Notes: generated by a model not told the origin, from the sequence alone. 64,000 nt of DNA from Leuconostoc kimchii IMSNU 11154 (GCF_000092505.1 NC_014136.1:1572501-1636500), one strand, 5' to 3'. Positions 53,882 through 63,325 are shown, counted from the stretch's first letter. Program-made: numbers and translations.

Positions 53882-54136
53882 TATATTAAAAAACGTTGAG
53901 CAGAAGAGTAGTTTGAGATTTTCTTCAGAGAGTTTGCGGGTAGTGTGAGCAAATGATTATCTTAAATGAAACACATCTGCGAGTGTGTGATTGAAGTTAA
54001 GTAGGTCATGTCGGGGTTGCCCGTTATCGCATACAGTCTTTTGACTTATTGAGACGTAATCAGTGATGGTTATGTGATAAGAGGTGGAACCGCGGAAAAC
54101 GCCCTCTGAATACATACGTATTCAGAGGGCGTTTTG
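53882..54136 (+). promoter_or_regulatory. T-box riboswitch, first unit (complete)
   Basis: Stem I region with AATGAAA-CAC-AT at the specifier (CAC, 53972-53974), in the same context as in the his operon T-box. Core GAGGTGGAACCGCGG (54081-54095) is canonical. The terminator is an 18-bp stem (54096-54113 with 54118-54135). Specifier predicts histidine. The core base before ACC is A, which would pair with U73 rather than the C73 expected of tRNA-His. Confidence 0.9.
54096..54136 (+). terminator. Terminator of the first T-box unit
   Basis: 18-bp stem AAAACGCCCTCTGAATAC with its complement, 4-base loop, T4 tail (short T-run). Confidence 0.9.
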
Positions 54137-54192
54137 GCGTTTTTAACATAAAAGACTGACAGAGTAGTTTTGTGTGAACAAAATTAAAATCT

Positions 54193-54247
54193 GAGGTGGC
54201 ACCATGCTAACGCATCCTCTTGCATATGATTTGCAAGAGGATTTTTT
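54193..54247 (+). promoter_or_regulatory. Second T-box antiterminator/terminator without stem I
   Basis: GAGG (54193-54196), bulge TGGCACC, helix ATGC-TAAC-GCAT, CCTC (54216-54219): a textbook T-box antiterminator. Its 3' arm is shared with the terminator CCTCTTGCA/TGCAAGAGG plus T6 (54216-54247). Only about 55 bases separate it from the first terminator, so it has no specifier stem of its own. Confidence 0.88.
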
Positions 54248-54287
54248 AATTAAATCAGCGTTGTTAATAACGCTTAAAAAGGAGTAA

Positions 54288-54932
54288 ATGATGAACTATT
54301 TTCTAGAAATTGCCCCAAACTTACTAGCAGGTTTGAAAATGACGCTGGGGGTGTTCTTTTTAACAATTATTGGATCTGTACCACTGGGTATTATCGTGTC
54401 CCTTGGTATGAAATCAGAATATTTTACAGTCCGTTGGTTAATTAATGGCTATATTTGGATTATGCGCGGCACACCATTACTGTTGCAACTGATATTTGTT
54501 TACTATGGTTTAGGTATGATGGGCATCACTTTTCCTCGCTTTGAGGCGGCAGTTATCGCGTTTATTATAAACTATGCAGCATACTTAGCCGAAATCTTCC
54601 GTGGTGGTCTACAATCTGTACCGCGCGGTCAATACGATGCTGCTCGCGTTCTTGGATTTACACGAACACAAACTTTTTTTAAAATCGTATTACCACAAGT
54701 GATTAAAATTGTTGTGCCATCATTTGGTAATGAAGTTATTAATCTGGTGAAAGACACATCGTTGGTCTATGTGATTGGATTGGGTGATATTTTACGAGCA
54801 GGAAATATTGCTGCCAGTCGTGATGTGACATTGGTCCCATATCTACTTGTGGGATTAATTTACTTACTGATGACAGCCATCGTCACAGTATTACTGCGTC
54901 GTAGTGAGAAACGCCTGAATATATGGAGATAA
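54288..54932 (+). CDS. Polar amino-acid ABC transporter permease (probably histidine)
   Basis: 214 residues, five membrane helices, HisM/GlnP type. The coupling EAA loop is 'LQSVPRGQYDAARVLGFTRTQ'. 'IMRGTPLLLQLIFVYYGL' is a family signature. Two adjacent ATGs (54288, 54291); AAGGAG spacing favours the second. A single permease gene suggests a homodimer. The T-box with a CAC specifier points to histidine. Confidence 0.92.
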   Translation: MMNYFLEIAPNLLAGLKMTLGVFFLTIIGSVPLGIIVSLGMKSEYFTVRWLINGYIWIMRGTPLLLQLIFVYYGLGMMGITFPRFEAAVIAFIINYAAYLAEIFRGGLQSVPRGQYDAARVLGFTRTQTFFKIVLPQVIKIVVPSFGNEVINLVKDTSLVYVIGLGDILRAGNIAASRDVTLVPYLLVGLIYLLMTAIVTVLLRRSEKRLNIWR

Positions 54933-54935
54933 CGC

Positions 54936-55574
54936 ATGTTAGAAATTAAAAAATTAACTAAAAAATATAATAGTAACACAATATTTAAAGCACTTGATTT
55001 AACTGTGTTAGATGGTGAAGTTTTGAGTATTGTCGGACCATCTGGTATTGGTAAAACCACGTTGATTAAAATATTGGCAGGACTTGAAACGGCTGATAGT
55101 GGCGAAGTTATCTTAAATAACGAGCAACTCGCAGTTAATGGGACACGTGCTGATGCCAAAGTTGGTTTGATTTTTCAAGATTTTAATCTTTTCCCTAACT
55201 ATACGGTGCTTGATAATATTATACTAGCACCAATTAGTGTTAATAAAATTGATAAAACAACAGCTCAAGAGCAAGCTCGTGATATTCTTAAGACGTTGGG
55301 TATGGTTGACAAGGCAGATTTGTATCCTTTTCAATTGTCAGGTGGACAGAAACAGCGGGTGGCCATTGCGCGGGCATTAGCCATGAATCCACAAATTTTA
55401 GCTTATGATGAACCTACAAGTGGTCTGGACGACGCTTCAACAAAACAAGTAGCTGAGGTTGTTAAAGCGTTGAAAGCACAAGGGGTAACACAAATGATTA
55501 TTACCCATGACCATCCTTTTGCTGAATTGGTTTCTGACCGTGTCTTTGATTTTGCAACGGAGGTTTCGCGCTGA
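54936..55574 (+). CDS. Amino-acid ABC transporter ATPase
   Basis: 212 residues. Walker A GPSGIGKTT, Q-loop 'VGLIFQDFNLFPNYTVLDNI', signature LSGGQKQRVAIARAL, Walker B ILAYDEPTSGLD, and the switch His in 'MIITHDHPFAELVSD'. It is slightly shorter than HisP/GlnQ (about 240). Ribosome site GGAG. Its stop overlaps the next start (TGATG). Confidence 0.94.
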   Translation: MLEIKKLTKKYNSNTIFKALDLTVLDGEVLSIVGPSGIGKTTLIKILAGLETADSGEVILNNEQLAVNGTRADAKVGLIFQDFNLFPNYTVLDNIILAPISVNKIDKTTAQEQARDILKTLGMVDKADLYPFQLSGGQKQRVAIARALAMNPQILAYDEPTSGLDDASTKQVAEVVKALKAQGVTQMIITHDHPFAELVSDRVFDFATEVSR

Positions 55575-56428
55575 TGGTAAGTATGAAGAAAAAAATTATT
55601 GTCAACTCAATTATTGGTTTAATCGTTGTTGGTATTGTGAGCTGGTTAGCGATTAGTTTAAATTCAGGCACTAAAAATACTGCGCAAAATACGCAAAAAG
55701 CAACGAAAACGGATGACTGGCAGCGCATTAAGCGTGACAAACAAATTACAATTGGTTTGGATGATACATTCGTACCAATGGGATTCCGTGACAAAAATGG
55801 TAAGATTATTGGTTTTGATGTTGACTTGGCTAACGCAGTGTTCAAGTCAATGGGTATTACGGTTAAGTGGCAGCCAATTGATTGGTCTATGAAAGAAACG
55901 GAATTAAACACTGGGAATATTGATGCCATTTGGAATGGTTATACGAAAACTGCTGCGCGTGCTAAACAAGTATCATTTTCGAAAACGTATCACCGAGCAA
56001 CACAAGTGTTAGTTACACTAAAGAAAAATAATATTAATCAGTTTTCTGATATGCAAGGTAAGGTTTTGGGAGATCAAACGGCGTCTAGTGGTGACGAGAC
56101 GTTCAATGAACATCCTAAAGTCTTGAAACAATATGTTAAGGATCAAAAAGTGATTGGGTATGATACCTTCGACAAGGCATTCACTGATCTAAATGCTGGC
56201 CGAATTGATGGTTTGTTAATCGATGAAGACTATGCACGTTATTATGTAGCGCATCAAGCTAATCCTAAGAATTATACGGTTACAGTTGGCGACTTCGCTG
56301 TTGATCAGACTGCAGTTGGATTCCGTAAGTCAGATGTCAAGTTACGTCAGGCTGTCAATAAAACATTGGATAAGTTTAAAAAAGATGGGCGCATGACCAG
56401 AATTGAAAATAAATGGTTCTCAAATTAA
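55574..56428 (+). CDS. Amino-acid ABC transporter substrate-binding protein
   Basis: 284 residues. SBP family 3 pattern: 'ITIGLDDTFVPMGFRDKNGKIIGFDVDLANAV' (short form: FRDKNGKIIGFDVDLA), 'GNIDAIWNGYTKTAARAKQV', 'FTDLNAGRIDGLLIDE'. The N-terminus has a membrane helix (about 9-28) but no Cys lipobox, so it is probably held as an uncleaved anchor or cleaved by signal peptidase I. Alternative start ATG at 55583. The ligand is inferred as histidine only from the T-box. Confidence 0.92.
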   Translation: MVSMKKKIIVNSIIGLIVVGIVSWLAISLNSGTKNTAQNTQKATKTDDWQRIKRDKQITIGLDDTFVPMGFRDKNGKIIGFDVDLANAVFKSMGITVKWQPIDWSMKETELNTGNIDAIWNGYTKTAARAKQVSFSKTYHRATQVLVTLKKNNINQFSDMQGKVLGDQTASSGDETFNEHPKVLKQYVKDQKVIGYDTFDKAFTDLNAGRIDGLLIDEDYARYYVAHQANPKNYTVTVGDFAVDQTAVGFRKSDVKLRQAVNKTLDKFKKDGRMTRIENKWFSN

Positions 56429-56444
56429 TGCCTGTTTTAAAATA

Positions 56445-56489
56445 AAAGCGACAGATTATTCAATTAGTGAATAACCTGTCGCTTTTTGT
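56445..56489 (+). terminator. Terminator after the ABC transporter operon
   Basis: AAAGCGACAG-a-TTATTC with GAATAA-c-CTGTCGCTTT, 7-base loop, T5. Confidence 0.9.
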
Positions 56490-56527
56490 ATAAGAATAAT
56501 CTTATTTCGTCATGAAACCCTGAAAAA

Positions 56528-56536
56528 TGGTAAACT
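56528..56536 (+). promoter_or_regulatory. Extended -10 promoter of cls
   Basis: TGgTAAACT, 33 bases before the cls ATG. Confidence 0.45.
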
Positions 56537-56569
56537 AATAGTAATGTTAAAAACTGGAAGAGGGAATGT

Positions 56570-58024
56570 ATGATAAGAGATTCATTGTGGATGATAGTTT
56601 CAGTTCTGTTAGTCATCAACACATTTGTGGCGATTATTACTGTTTTTAGTCAAAAAAGAGATATTGCTACAATTTGGGCTTGGTTACTTGTGTTAATCGC
56701 GTTACCTGTTGTGGGTTTCTTTATATTTTTCTTAGTGGGTAGTCGTATATCGAATAAGAAAATTTTTAGACTGAGGACACAAGATCAGCGTGGATTAGAA
56801 CAAATAGCAAACAATCAGAAACGGCAACTGCACAAAATCGAGCAACTCTTACCAATTCCTGATTCAGCGTCTGAACTAGTCCGGCTATTTCTGACATCTG
56901 ATGACGCCGTATTAACGCGTGGAAATGATATTCAAACATTCACAGATGGTTACGAGAAATTTAAGGCATTGTTTGAGGACATTCGTCATGCCGCCCATCA
57001 CATTCATCTGGAATATTTTACGATTTACGATGATAGAGTGGGTAATCAATTAATTGATTTATTAGTTCAAAAAGCACGTGAAGGGGTTGAAGTTCGTGTG
57101 GTTTACGACCAATTTGGATCACATGGACAACACCGTGACATGTATAAGCGCTTACGTGATGCTGGTGGTGTGGCGGTCCCTTTTCTTATGCGCCGTTTCC
57201 AACTCCTGACATTACGATTTAATTTTAGAAATCATCGAAAAATAGCGATTGTTGATGGTGTTATTGGCTATGTGGGTGGGTTTAACGTTGGTGATCAATA
57301 CTTGGGCGAGTTCAAAAAATTTGGGCATTGGCGTGATACACACATTCGTATCCATGGTGACGCAGTATTATCAATGCAAAGTCGATTTTTAATGGATTGG
57401 AACGCTACCGCTGAAGCAAACGAGCTGTTAACGCAAACGATTGATTATTTTCCAGAAATATCAGAATTACCTGGACGTTCTATGGTGCAAATTGTTTCCA
57501 GTGGTCCAGACAATGACTTGAAGCAAATTAAGCAGGGTTTTATGCGTATGTTTGCCTCAGCCGGTTCTGAAATCACGATTCAAACACCGTACTTTATTCC
57601 TGATGCTGCTGTTTTAGAAACATTGGAAATTGCTGTTATGTCTGGTGTCCGAGTACGTTTAATGATTCCAAATAAACCCGATCATCCGCTTGTTTATCGT
57701 GCAACACAATATTATGCCAAAGAACTTATCGAACTTGGTGCAGAGGTGTACCGTTATGATGGTGGATTTTTACATAGTAAAGTCGTGATTATTGATCATG
57801 AAATTGGTACGGTTGGTTCGGCTAATATGGATATTAGGTCTTTTGTTTTGAATTTTGAAACAAATGCTTTTGTCTATGATCCGGAGTTTGCAACCCATTT
57901 AGAAACGCTATTTGAAAAAGATATTGATAGTTCAACAAGATTAACAATAGAGGATTTTGAAAAACAATCATTCTGGTTGACTTTCTTGCAAAAGTTCAGC
58001 CGTTTGTTTTCCCCAATATTATGA
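56570..58024 (+). CDS. cls: Cardiolipin synthase
   Basis: 484 residues. Two N-terminal membrane helices (about 5-26 and 33-55), then two phospholipase D-type HKD motifs: His222/Lys224 ('NHRKIAIVDG') and His402/Lys404 ('LHSKVVIIDH'). It condenses two phosphatidylglycerols to cardiolipin. It overlaps the next gene by 4 bases. pgsA, which makes the substrate lipid, lies 3.4 kb downstream in the same direction. Confidence 0.95.
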   Translation: MIRDSLWMIVSVLLVINTFVAIITVFSQKRDIATIWAWLLVLIALPVVGFFIFFLVGSRISNKKIFRLRTQDQRGLEQIANNQKRQLHKIEQLLPIPDSASELVRLFLTSDDAVLTRGNDIQTFTDGYEKFKALFEDIRHAAHHIHLEYFTIYDDRVGNQLIDLLVQKAREGVEVRVVYDQFGSHGQHRDMYKRLRDAGGVAVPFLMRRFQLLTLRFNFRNHRKIAIVDGVIGYVGGFNVGDQYLGEFKKFGHWRDTHIRIHGDAVLSMQSRFLMDWNATAEANELLTQTIDYFPEISELPGRSMVQIVSSGPDNDLKQIKQGFMRMFASAGSEITIQTPYFIPDAAVLETLEIAVMSGVRVRLMIPNKPDHPLVYRATQYYAKELIELGAEVYRYDGGFLHSKVVIIDHEIGTVGSANMDIRSFVLNFETNAFVYDPEFATHLETLFEKDIDSSTRLTIEDFEKQSFWLTFLQKFSRLFSPIL

Positions 58025-59283
58025 AAAAAATACAACTTAAAAAAGGTGTGAACCTTGTCGTTCTACCAACAACACAATTTAAAACGCTCCACATCGCAGT
58101 AGATTTCGTTGCACCTTTGCAGCAAACTAATGTTGCGGCAAGATCATTACTAACCTATTTGACTGCTGTTAGTTCAAAGAAATATCCTAGTCAACAAATT
58201 GTGGCTCAGAAAACAATTGATTTGTATGGTGCACAGTATCAAACAGATGTTTTGCGTTTTGGACAAACACATCATGTGCGTTATACATTGCAAATGCCAG
58301 CGCCGATTTATGTTGGACAAGAAAAAACATTATTGCATGATGCTTTTGATTTTTTACGTGACATGATTTTTGATCCATTAGTTGCAAATAGTCAATTTGA
58401 TCAAGCAACATTTATCAAAGAAAAACAAAGTCTAATCAACGAGTTAGATAGTTTGAGTGATGATAAGAATCGCTATGCTATGTCTAAGCTACGTGAGCTG
58501 ACCTATAATGAACCTGCGATGAAAGTGTCTTCGTCAGGTCGTGTCAGTGATGTTAAAGCGCTCACTTCAGACGATGTCTACGCCGCGTATCAAAATATGA
58601 TAGCCAATGATACGATGAATCTGATTGTTTTCGGTGATATTGATGAATCACGTATTTTATCAGAATTGAAAACATGGTTGTTAGTAGATCGCCAAGTAAA
58701 AATGTTACAACCATTTTATCGACAACCTTTGTTAGAAACGCCACATGAATCTTTTGAGACGCAAGCAGACATTAATCAGGCTATTTTAACGTTAGGGTAC
58801 CGGCTAGCTTTGGCTCCTGACGATCCAAGACGATTCGTTGCTCTAGTGATGAATGCGCTCTTTGGTGGCTCGCCACTATCTAAGCTTTTTGTTAATGTTC
58901 GTGAGAAAGAATCGCTCGCATACAGTATTTATTCCCGTTGGCAACACGATACTGGCTTTATGGTTGTTGCGGCAGGGCTTGATGCTGATAAAGTGTCACA
59001 GGCCAAACATATGATTCAAGCACAAATAACGGCAATTCAATTAGGAGAATTTAGTCATGCTACCTTGTCGGCTGTTAAAGCAAGCCTAATTAATGATTAT
59101 TTAAGTCAACAAGACTCGCCAACAAGTGAAATTGAGCTAGCTTTTTCTCGTTTGTTAACACAGCGCGAGACATCTATTGATGATTGGGTAGATGCTGTGA
59201 ACGGTGTAACAGCATCTGACGTGGTTAAGTTAGCAGGAAACATGGTATTGCAAAGTCAGTTTACATTACTACCCGAGGTTTAA
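58021..59283 (+). CDS. M16 peptidase-like protein (YfmF type), catalytically inactive
   Basis: 420 residues, M16 fold. The HxxEH zinc motif is absent from the N-terminal half, as in YfmF. The C-terminal half retains 'NALFGGSPLSKLFVNVREKESLAYSIYS', the conserved R/Y region of M16 (shortened: LFGGSPLSKLFVNVREKE). It probably pairs with the active YfmH-like protein next door, as mitochondrial and bacterial M16 heterodimers do. Start overlaps the cls stop. A link to EF-P modification is named in YfmF/YfmH relatives but cannot be shown here. Confidence 0.85.
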   Translation: MKKIQLKKGVNLVVLPTTQFKTLHIAVDFVAPLQQTNVAARSLLTYLTAVSSKKYPSQQIVAQKTIDLYGAQYQTDVLRFGQTHHVRYTLQMPAPIYVGQEKTLLHDAFDFLRDMIFDPLVANSQFDQATFIKEKQSLINELDSLSDDKNRYAMSKLRELTYNEPAMKVSSSGRVSDVKALTSDDVYAAYQNMIANDTMNLIVFGDIDESRILSELKTWLLVDRQVKMLQPFYRQPLLETPHESFETQADINQAILTLGYRLALAPDDPRRFVALVMNALFGGSPLSKLFVNVREKESLAYSIYSRWQHDTGFMVVAAGLDADKVSQAKHMIQAQITAIQLGEFSHATLSAVKASLINDYLSQQDSPTSEIELAFSRLLTQRETSIDDWVDAVNGVTASDVVKLAGNMVLQSQFTLLPEV

Positions 59284-59286
59284 TTC

Positions 59287-60558
59287 ATGACAGAAAAACA
59301 ATATCCACAATTAAAAGAACATATATTGACGGAAGTGTTAGACAACGGGTTGAAAGTCGTCCTGATACCAAAAAATGATTATCATAAGACGTTTGCAGTT
59401 ATGACGACTCCTTTTGGTGCTTTAGACACACGGTTTCAAATTAACGATGAACTGCCAATTGATATTCCAGCAGGAACAGCTCATTTTTTAGAACATAAGT
59501 TATTTGAAAAAGAACATAGTGATGCATTCACACGCTTTGGGGAACTTGGGGCGGATGCCAATGCGTTCACAAACGCTTATCAAACGAGTTATCTCTTTTC
59601 CACGACTCAAAATTTAAAACCAGCCCTTGAACACTTGTTAGATTTTGTACAAAATCCATATTTTAGTGATCAAACCATTGTTAAAGAACAAGGCATCATT
59701 GGTCAAGAGATTCAGATGTATGAGGATGACGCCAATTGGGCTGTTTACATGGGTCTTTTGCAACTCATGTATCCAAACGCGCCTTTAGCGGAAGATATTG
59801 CTGGCACAAAAGCATCTATTGCTCAAATCACACCAGCCCTGTTATATAATATTCATCGTGCTTTTTACCAGCCAAAACAAATGACTTTACAGCTGGTAGG
59901 TCATTTTGATCCTAAGTCCGTGTTAGCAATCATTCAAGAAAATCAAGATAAAAAAACTTTTGAAAATGTTACGGTGCAACGTTTTGAATCAACAATCGCA
60001 CCGCCAATTAAACAAGCGGTAGTTAAAAAATTTGATGTGTCACGTCCTAAAATAGCACTAGGTATAAGGTTACCAGAAAGCGGTTTGACAGGACAAGAAG
60101 CGACTAAATTCATCTTAGTAGCCGACATTTTATCTGATATATTATTCGGTGAGCAGACAGACTGGTATCAAAACCTGTATAATAAGGGTATTATCGATAC
60201 TGAATTTGAAACATCATTTGATTTACTGCGACGTTATCAATTTGTGAGTTTCTTTTCAGAAACCACTGAGTATGATAAGCTAACTGACGCCATTGAAAAA
60301 CAAATTGCTAATTATCGAACAGTCCTTGCAGGTCAGATGACCAGTTTTGAATCGTTACGACGGGCAACTTTAGGGGAGGGAATTCAACGTTTGAATTCTT
60401 TAGAAAGTATTGCTTTGCGTGGGGATGATGTGCTTTTTGGTACTAATTTATTTGATAAAATTATGTTACTAAAAAACTTAACGTATAATGATATATTAGA
60501 TGGTGCTGAAAAAATATATCAAAACGCTCAGTTACAACGTTTTGTTTTGCAAAAATAG
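59287..60558 (+). CDS. M16 zinc peptidase (YfmH type)
   Basis: 423 residues. Inverted zinc motif HFLEH with His66, Glu69, His70, and the downstream Glu in 'QEIQMYEDDANW' region. 'FGALDTRFQINDELPIDIPAGTAH' precedes it (short form: DIPAGTAHFLEHKLFEKE). It is the active partner of the preceding gene, 3 bases away. Substrate unknown. Confidence 0.88.
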   Translation: MTEKQYPQLKEHILTEVLDNGLKVVLIPKNDYHKTFAVMTTPFGALDTRFQINDELPIDIPAGTAHFLEHKLFEKEHSDAFTRFGELGADANAFTNAYQTSYLFSTTQNLKPALEHLLDFVQNPYFSDQTIVKEQGIIGQEIQMYEDDANWAVYMGLLQLMYPNAPLAEDIAGTKASIAQITPALLYNIHRAFYQPKQMTLQLVGHFDPKSVLAIIQENQDKKTFENVTVQRFESTIAPPIKQAVVKKFDVSRPKIALGIRLPESGLTGQEATKFILVADILSDILFGEQTDWYQNLYNKGIIDTEFETSFDLLRRYQFVSFFSETTEYDKLTDAIEKQIANYRTVLAGQMTSFESLRRATLGEGIQRLNSLESIALRGDDVLFGTNLFDKIMLLKNLTYNDILDGAEKIYQNAQLQRFVLQK

Positions 60559-60571
60559 TATTGGGAAAAAT

Positions 60572-61453
60572 ATGACTGAAACTTTAACAAACCAGATAGG
60601 TGAGCAACTAAAAACTGCACGCCTTAAGAAAAATTTAACATTAGATGATATTCAAGCATCAACCAAGATTCAGAGAAGATATCTTGAAGCGATTGAGAAC
60701 AATAATCTTGGTATTTTACCAGGAGATTTTTATGTGCGTGCCTTTATTCGACAGTACGCCATGGCTGTTGGTTTAAATCCAGAAGATTTGTTAGGTGAAA
60801 CGCCTGCTTCAATTTCTCGAACCAATGATCTCAGCCGAGCTCATCGAGATAATGATGGTGTTGTGCGTGCAGGATTAGATTCTTCACCATCCGTCCAGTC
60901 ACGTCTATCAAACATGTTACCAACAATTTGGATGGGTGCGTTAATAGTTGTGGTGCTCATTGCTGTTTGGTTTGTGCTAACACATTTGACTACTGGGGGG
61001 CAACAAAGTAACGATAATGGTAATGTATCAGTATCAACAACCAACGTCCCTGATGATAGTTCTAAACAGGCATCGTCTACAGCTAAAGCATCGAGTTCAA
61101 GTAAAAAGAAACCAAAGAAAACTGAATCTAAATTAGATTTAGGAACACCTGAACAAAATGTTGCTTTGCAAACAACTATCTATAATTTATCAGGGCAGGC
61201 AGATAAACAGCATGTCGTTAAGATAAGCGCGCAAGGTGCAGGCACAAATGTTAGATTAACAGCTGGAGATACTGTTTTGTTAAATGAGATGGTTACTGGG
61301 GATAAAACAATTAATATTCCTAAAGGCACAACGGCTGTTAATGCGCAATTTACAAATGTGACTAATGCAGTTATGACATTTGACAAGCAAAAAGTTACTG
61401 TTGTTGACACGGCAACGCCGTTTTGGAACGTCTTAGTGAACTTGGATAATTAA
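60572..61453 (+). CDS. RodZ-like helix-turn-helix membrane protein
   Basis: 293 residues from ATG 60572 (GGGAAA upstream); a longer frame starts inside the M16 gene. Cytoplasmic helix-turn-helix (about 5-75: 'IGEQLKTARLKKNLTLDDIQ', 'YVRAFIRQYAMAVGL'), one membrane helix (about 116-138), a Ser/Lys/Thr-rich linker, then a C-terminal beta domain (DUF4115 type). RodZ links MreB filaments to the wall machinery. Gene context with pgsA is typical of Firmicutes rodZ/ymfM. Confidence 0.9.
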   Translation: MTETLTNQIGEQLKTARLKKNLTLDDIQASTKIQRRYLEAIENNNLGILPGDFYVRAFIRQYAMAVGLNPEDLLGETPASISRTNDLSRAHRDNDGVVRAGLDSSPSVQSRLSNMLPTIWMGALIVVVLIAVWFVLTHLTTGGQQSNDNGNVSVSTTNVPDDSSKQASSTAKASSSSKKKPKKTESKLDLGTPEQNVALQTTIYNLSGQADKQHVVKISAQGAGTNVRLTAGDTVLLNEMVTGDKTINIPKGTTAVNAQFTNVTNAVMTFDKQKVTVVDTATPFWNVLVNLDN

Positions 61454-61462
61454 GAGGACATC

Positions 61463-62044
61463 ATGAATTTACCTAATAAACTAACTGTTTTTCGTATCAT
61501 TTTAATCCCTGTTTTTATTTTAATATTGACATTGCCCTATCAATGGTTAACTATTAATGTATCAGATGTGGCATTACCAATGAATTGGTTGATTGCGGCC
61601 ATCGTTTTTGCTGTTGCATCGGTTACTGATTTCTTGGATGGCAAGATAGCTCGTAGTCAACACCTGGTTACTAATTTTGGCAAATTTGCTGACCCATTGG
61701 CGGACAAATTATTAGTCTTAACTGCGTTGATATTTTTAACAAGTTTTGGTGTTGTACCTGCTTGGATGACAGCTGTGATTGTCATCCGTGAATTAGCTAT
61801 TACTGGACTAAGAACATTAATTGTTGAAAATAATGGTCAGATATTGGCAGCGCAGATGCCCGGTAAAATTAAAACATTTTCTCAAATGTTTGCTATTTTT
61901 TTCTTATACCTTAAAAACATACCATTTGTTTTTATAGGTTTTCCAATCGGAAATATTTTGTTATGGATTGCGGTTATTTTTACCATATATTCCGGTATAG
62001 ATTATTTTTGGCAAAATCGTTATGTTTTTTCAGACGGGATGTAA
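61463..62044 (+). CDS. pgsA: Phosphatidylglycerophosphate synthase
   Basis: 193 residues, about five membrane helices. The CDP-alcohol phosphotransferase motif D-x2-DG-x2-AR-x8-G-x3-D-x3-D is visible in 'TDFLDGKIAR' and 'NFGKFADPLADK'. It makes PGP from CDP-diacylglycerol and glycerol-3-phosphate. Ribosome site GAGGA. It lies 9 bases after rodZ and ends in a terminator. Confidence 0.96.
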   Translation: MNLPNKLTVFRIILIPVFILILTLPYQWLTINVSDVALPMNWLIAAIVFAVASVTDFLDGKIARSQHLVTNFGKFADPLADKLLVLTALIFLTSFGVVPAWMTAVIVIRELAITGLRTLIVENNGQILAAQMPGKIKTFSQMFAIFFLYLKNIPFVFIGFPIGNILLWIAVIFTIYSGIDYFWQNRYVFSDGM

Positions 62045-62065
62045 AAGCGCAATAAGCGCTTTTTT
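62043..62065 (+). terminator. Terminator after pgsA
   Basis: AAAAGCGC/GCGCTTTT with a 5-base loop, T6. Confidence 0.85.
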
Positions 62066-62092
62066 CGTATCATATATTGAAGCGAACACGAA

Positions 62093-62106
62093 CGAACAAT
62101 TGTTCG
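62093..62106. promoter_or_regulatory. LexA/DinR (SOS) box of recA
   Basis: CGAACAATTGTTCG is a perfect CGAACNNNNGTTCG palindrome, 8 bases before the recA -35. LexA bound here would block polymerase. Confidence 0.9.
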
Positions 62107-62114
62107 CAAAATGC

Positions 62115-62143
62115 TTGCTTTTGACTTTAAAAGCAGGTAAACT
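62115..62143 (+). promoter_or_regulatory. Promoter of recA
   Basis: TTGCTT, 17-base spacer, TAAACT; 33 bases from -10 to ATG with AAAGGAG between. Confidence 0.65.
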
Positions 62144-62176
62144 AATATAGTAAAGTAAAAGGAGTTAGCCACAGAT

Positions 62177-63325
62177 ATGGTAACTAAAAAAACGACTAAA
62201 AAAGATGATAAAGACAGTCAAGCAAAAGGTCGCAAAGCAGCATTAGATGAAGCGCTAAAGAAAATAGAAAAAAACTTTGGTAAGGGCTCTGTTATGGTAT
62301 TGGGAGACAATGCACTAACACAGGTTGAAACTTATCCTTCAGGCTCAGTTAAACTAGATGTTGCATTAGGCGTTGGTGGCTACCCAAAAGGCCGTATTAT
62401 TGAAGTTTATGGACCAGAATCATCTGGTAAAACGACAATTGCCTTACATGCTGTTGCAGAAGTACAGAAAGCAGGCGGTACAGCGGCTTATATTGATGCT
62501 GAAAATGCTTTGGATGTTAAATATGCCGAAGCATTGGGTGTAAAAAAAGATGAATTATTGCTATCACAACCAGATACTGGTGAACAAGGGTTAGAAATTG
62601 CTGATGCGCTAGTTCAATCAGGCGCTGTAGACATGATTGTTGTTGATTCCGTTGCCGCGTTGGTACCTCGTGCCGAAATTGAAGGTGAAATGGGCGATTC
62701 TCATGTTGGATTACAAGCACGTCTCATGAGCCAAGCGTTACGTAAATTGGCAGGTACACTAAATCGTACAGGAACAATTGCTATTTTTATTAATCAAATT
62801 CGTGAAAAAATTGGCGTGATGTTTGGTAATCCCGAAACAACACCTGGCGGCCGTGCATTGAAATTTTATTCAACAATTCGTTTAGAAGTTCGTCGTTCAA
62901 CTCAAATTAAAGATGGTACTGATGTGACCGGAAATTTAACAAAGGTTAAGGTCGTAAAGAATAAGGTAGCACCACCATTCAAAGTTGCTGAAGTTGATAT
63001 TATGTATGGTAAGGGAATCTCTCAGACAGGTGAAATACTAGATCTCGGTGCGGAACAAGAAATCATTAGGAAAGCCGGTGCTTTTTATTATTATAATGAC
63101 ATTAAAGTAGGTCAAGGTCGTGAAAAAGCTAAGGAATTTTTGGATGCACCTGAAAATGCCGAAATGAGACAGGAAATTTATACCAAAGTACGTGATGCTT
63201 TTGGTATAGGAGATGGTGATTCATCAGAGATGTTAGAGTCAGATGATGTGTCTGATTTAGATCAGACGGATACACTAGAACTAGTATCTGATGACGATGA
63301 TTTAACAGATGAACCAATTGTATAA
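62177..63325 (+). CDS. recA: Recombinase RecA
   Basis: 382 residues. Homologous recombination and SOS induction. Walker [10 protein letters not shown] with Lys85; '[19 protein letters not shown]' and the L2-region '[19 protein letters not shown]' (given in part) are typical. The C-terminal 45 residues are highly acidic (Asp/Glu/Ser), a common RecA regulatory tail. It has its own SOS-controlled promoter and a terminator. Confidence 0.98.
   Translation: MVTKKTTKKDDKDSQAKGRKAALDEALKKIEKNFGKGSVMVLGDNALTQVETYPSGSVKLDVALGVGGYPKGRIIEVYGPESSGKTTIALHAVAEVQKAGGTAAYIDAENALDVKYAEALGVKKDELLLSQPDTGEQGLEIADALVQSGAVDMIVVDSVAALVPRAEIEGEMGDSHVGLQARLMSQALRKLAGTLNRTGTIAIFINQIREKIGVMFGNPETTPGGRALKFYSTIRLEVRRSTQIKDGTDVTGNLTKVKVVKNKVAPPFKVAEVDIMYGKGISQTGEILDLGAEQEIIRKAGAFYYYNDIKVGQGREKAKEFLDAPENAEMRQEIYTKVRDAFGIGDGDSSEMLESDDVSDLDQTDTLELVSDDDDLTDEPIV

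Noticed and set aside
54257..54274. Third small hairpin (AGCGTT/AACGCT) before the permease as another regulatory gate
   Set aside because: It is only 6 bp with no T-run and no T-box core; it is probably incidental or affects translation slightly.
60500..60571. Longer start for the RodZ-like protein inside the M16 gene
   Set aside because: The extension is shadow coding of the M16 protein; ATG 60572 gives the normal RodZ start.
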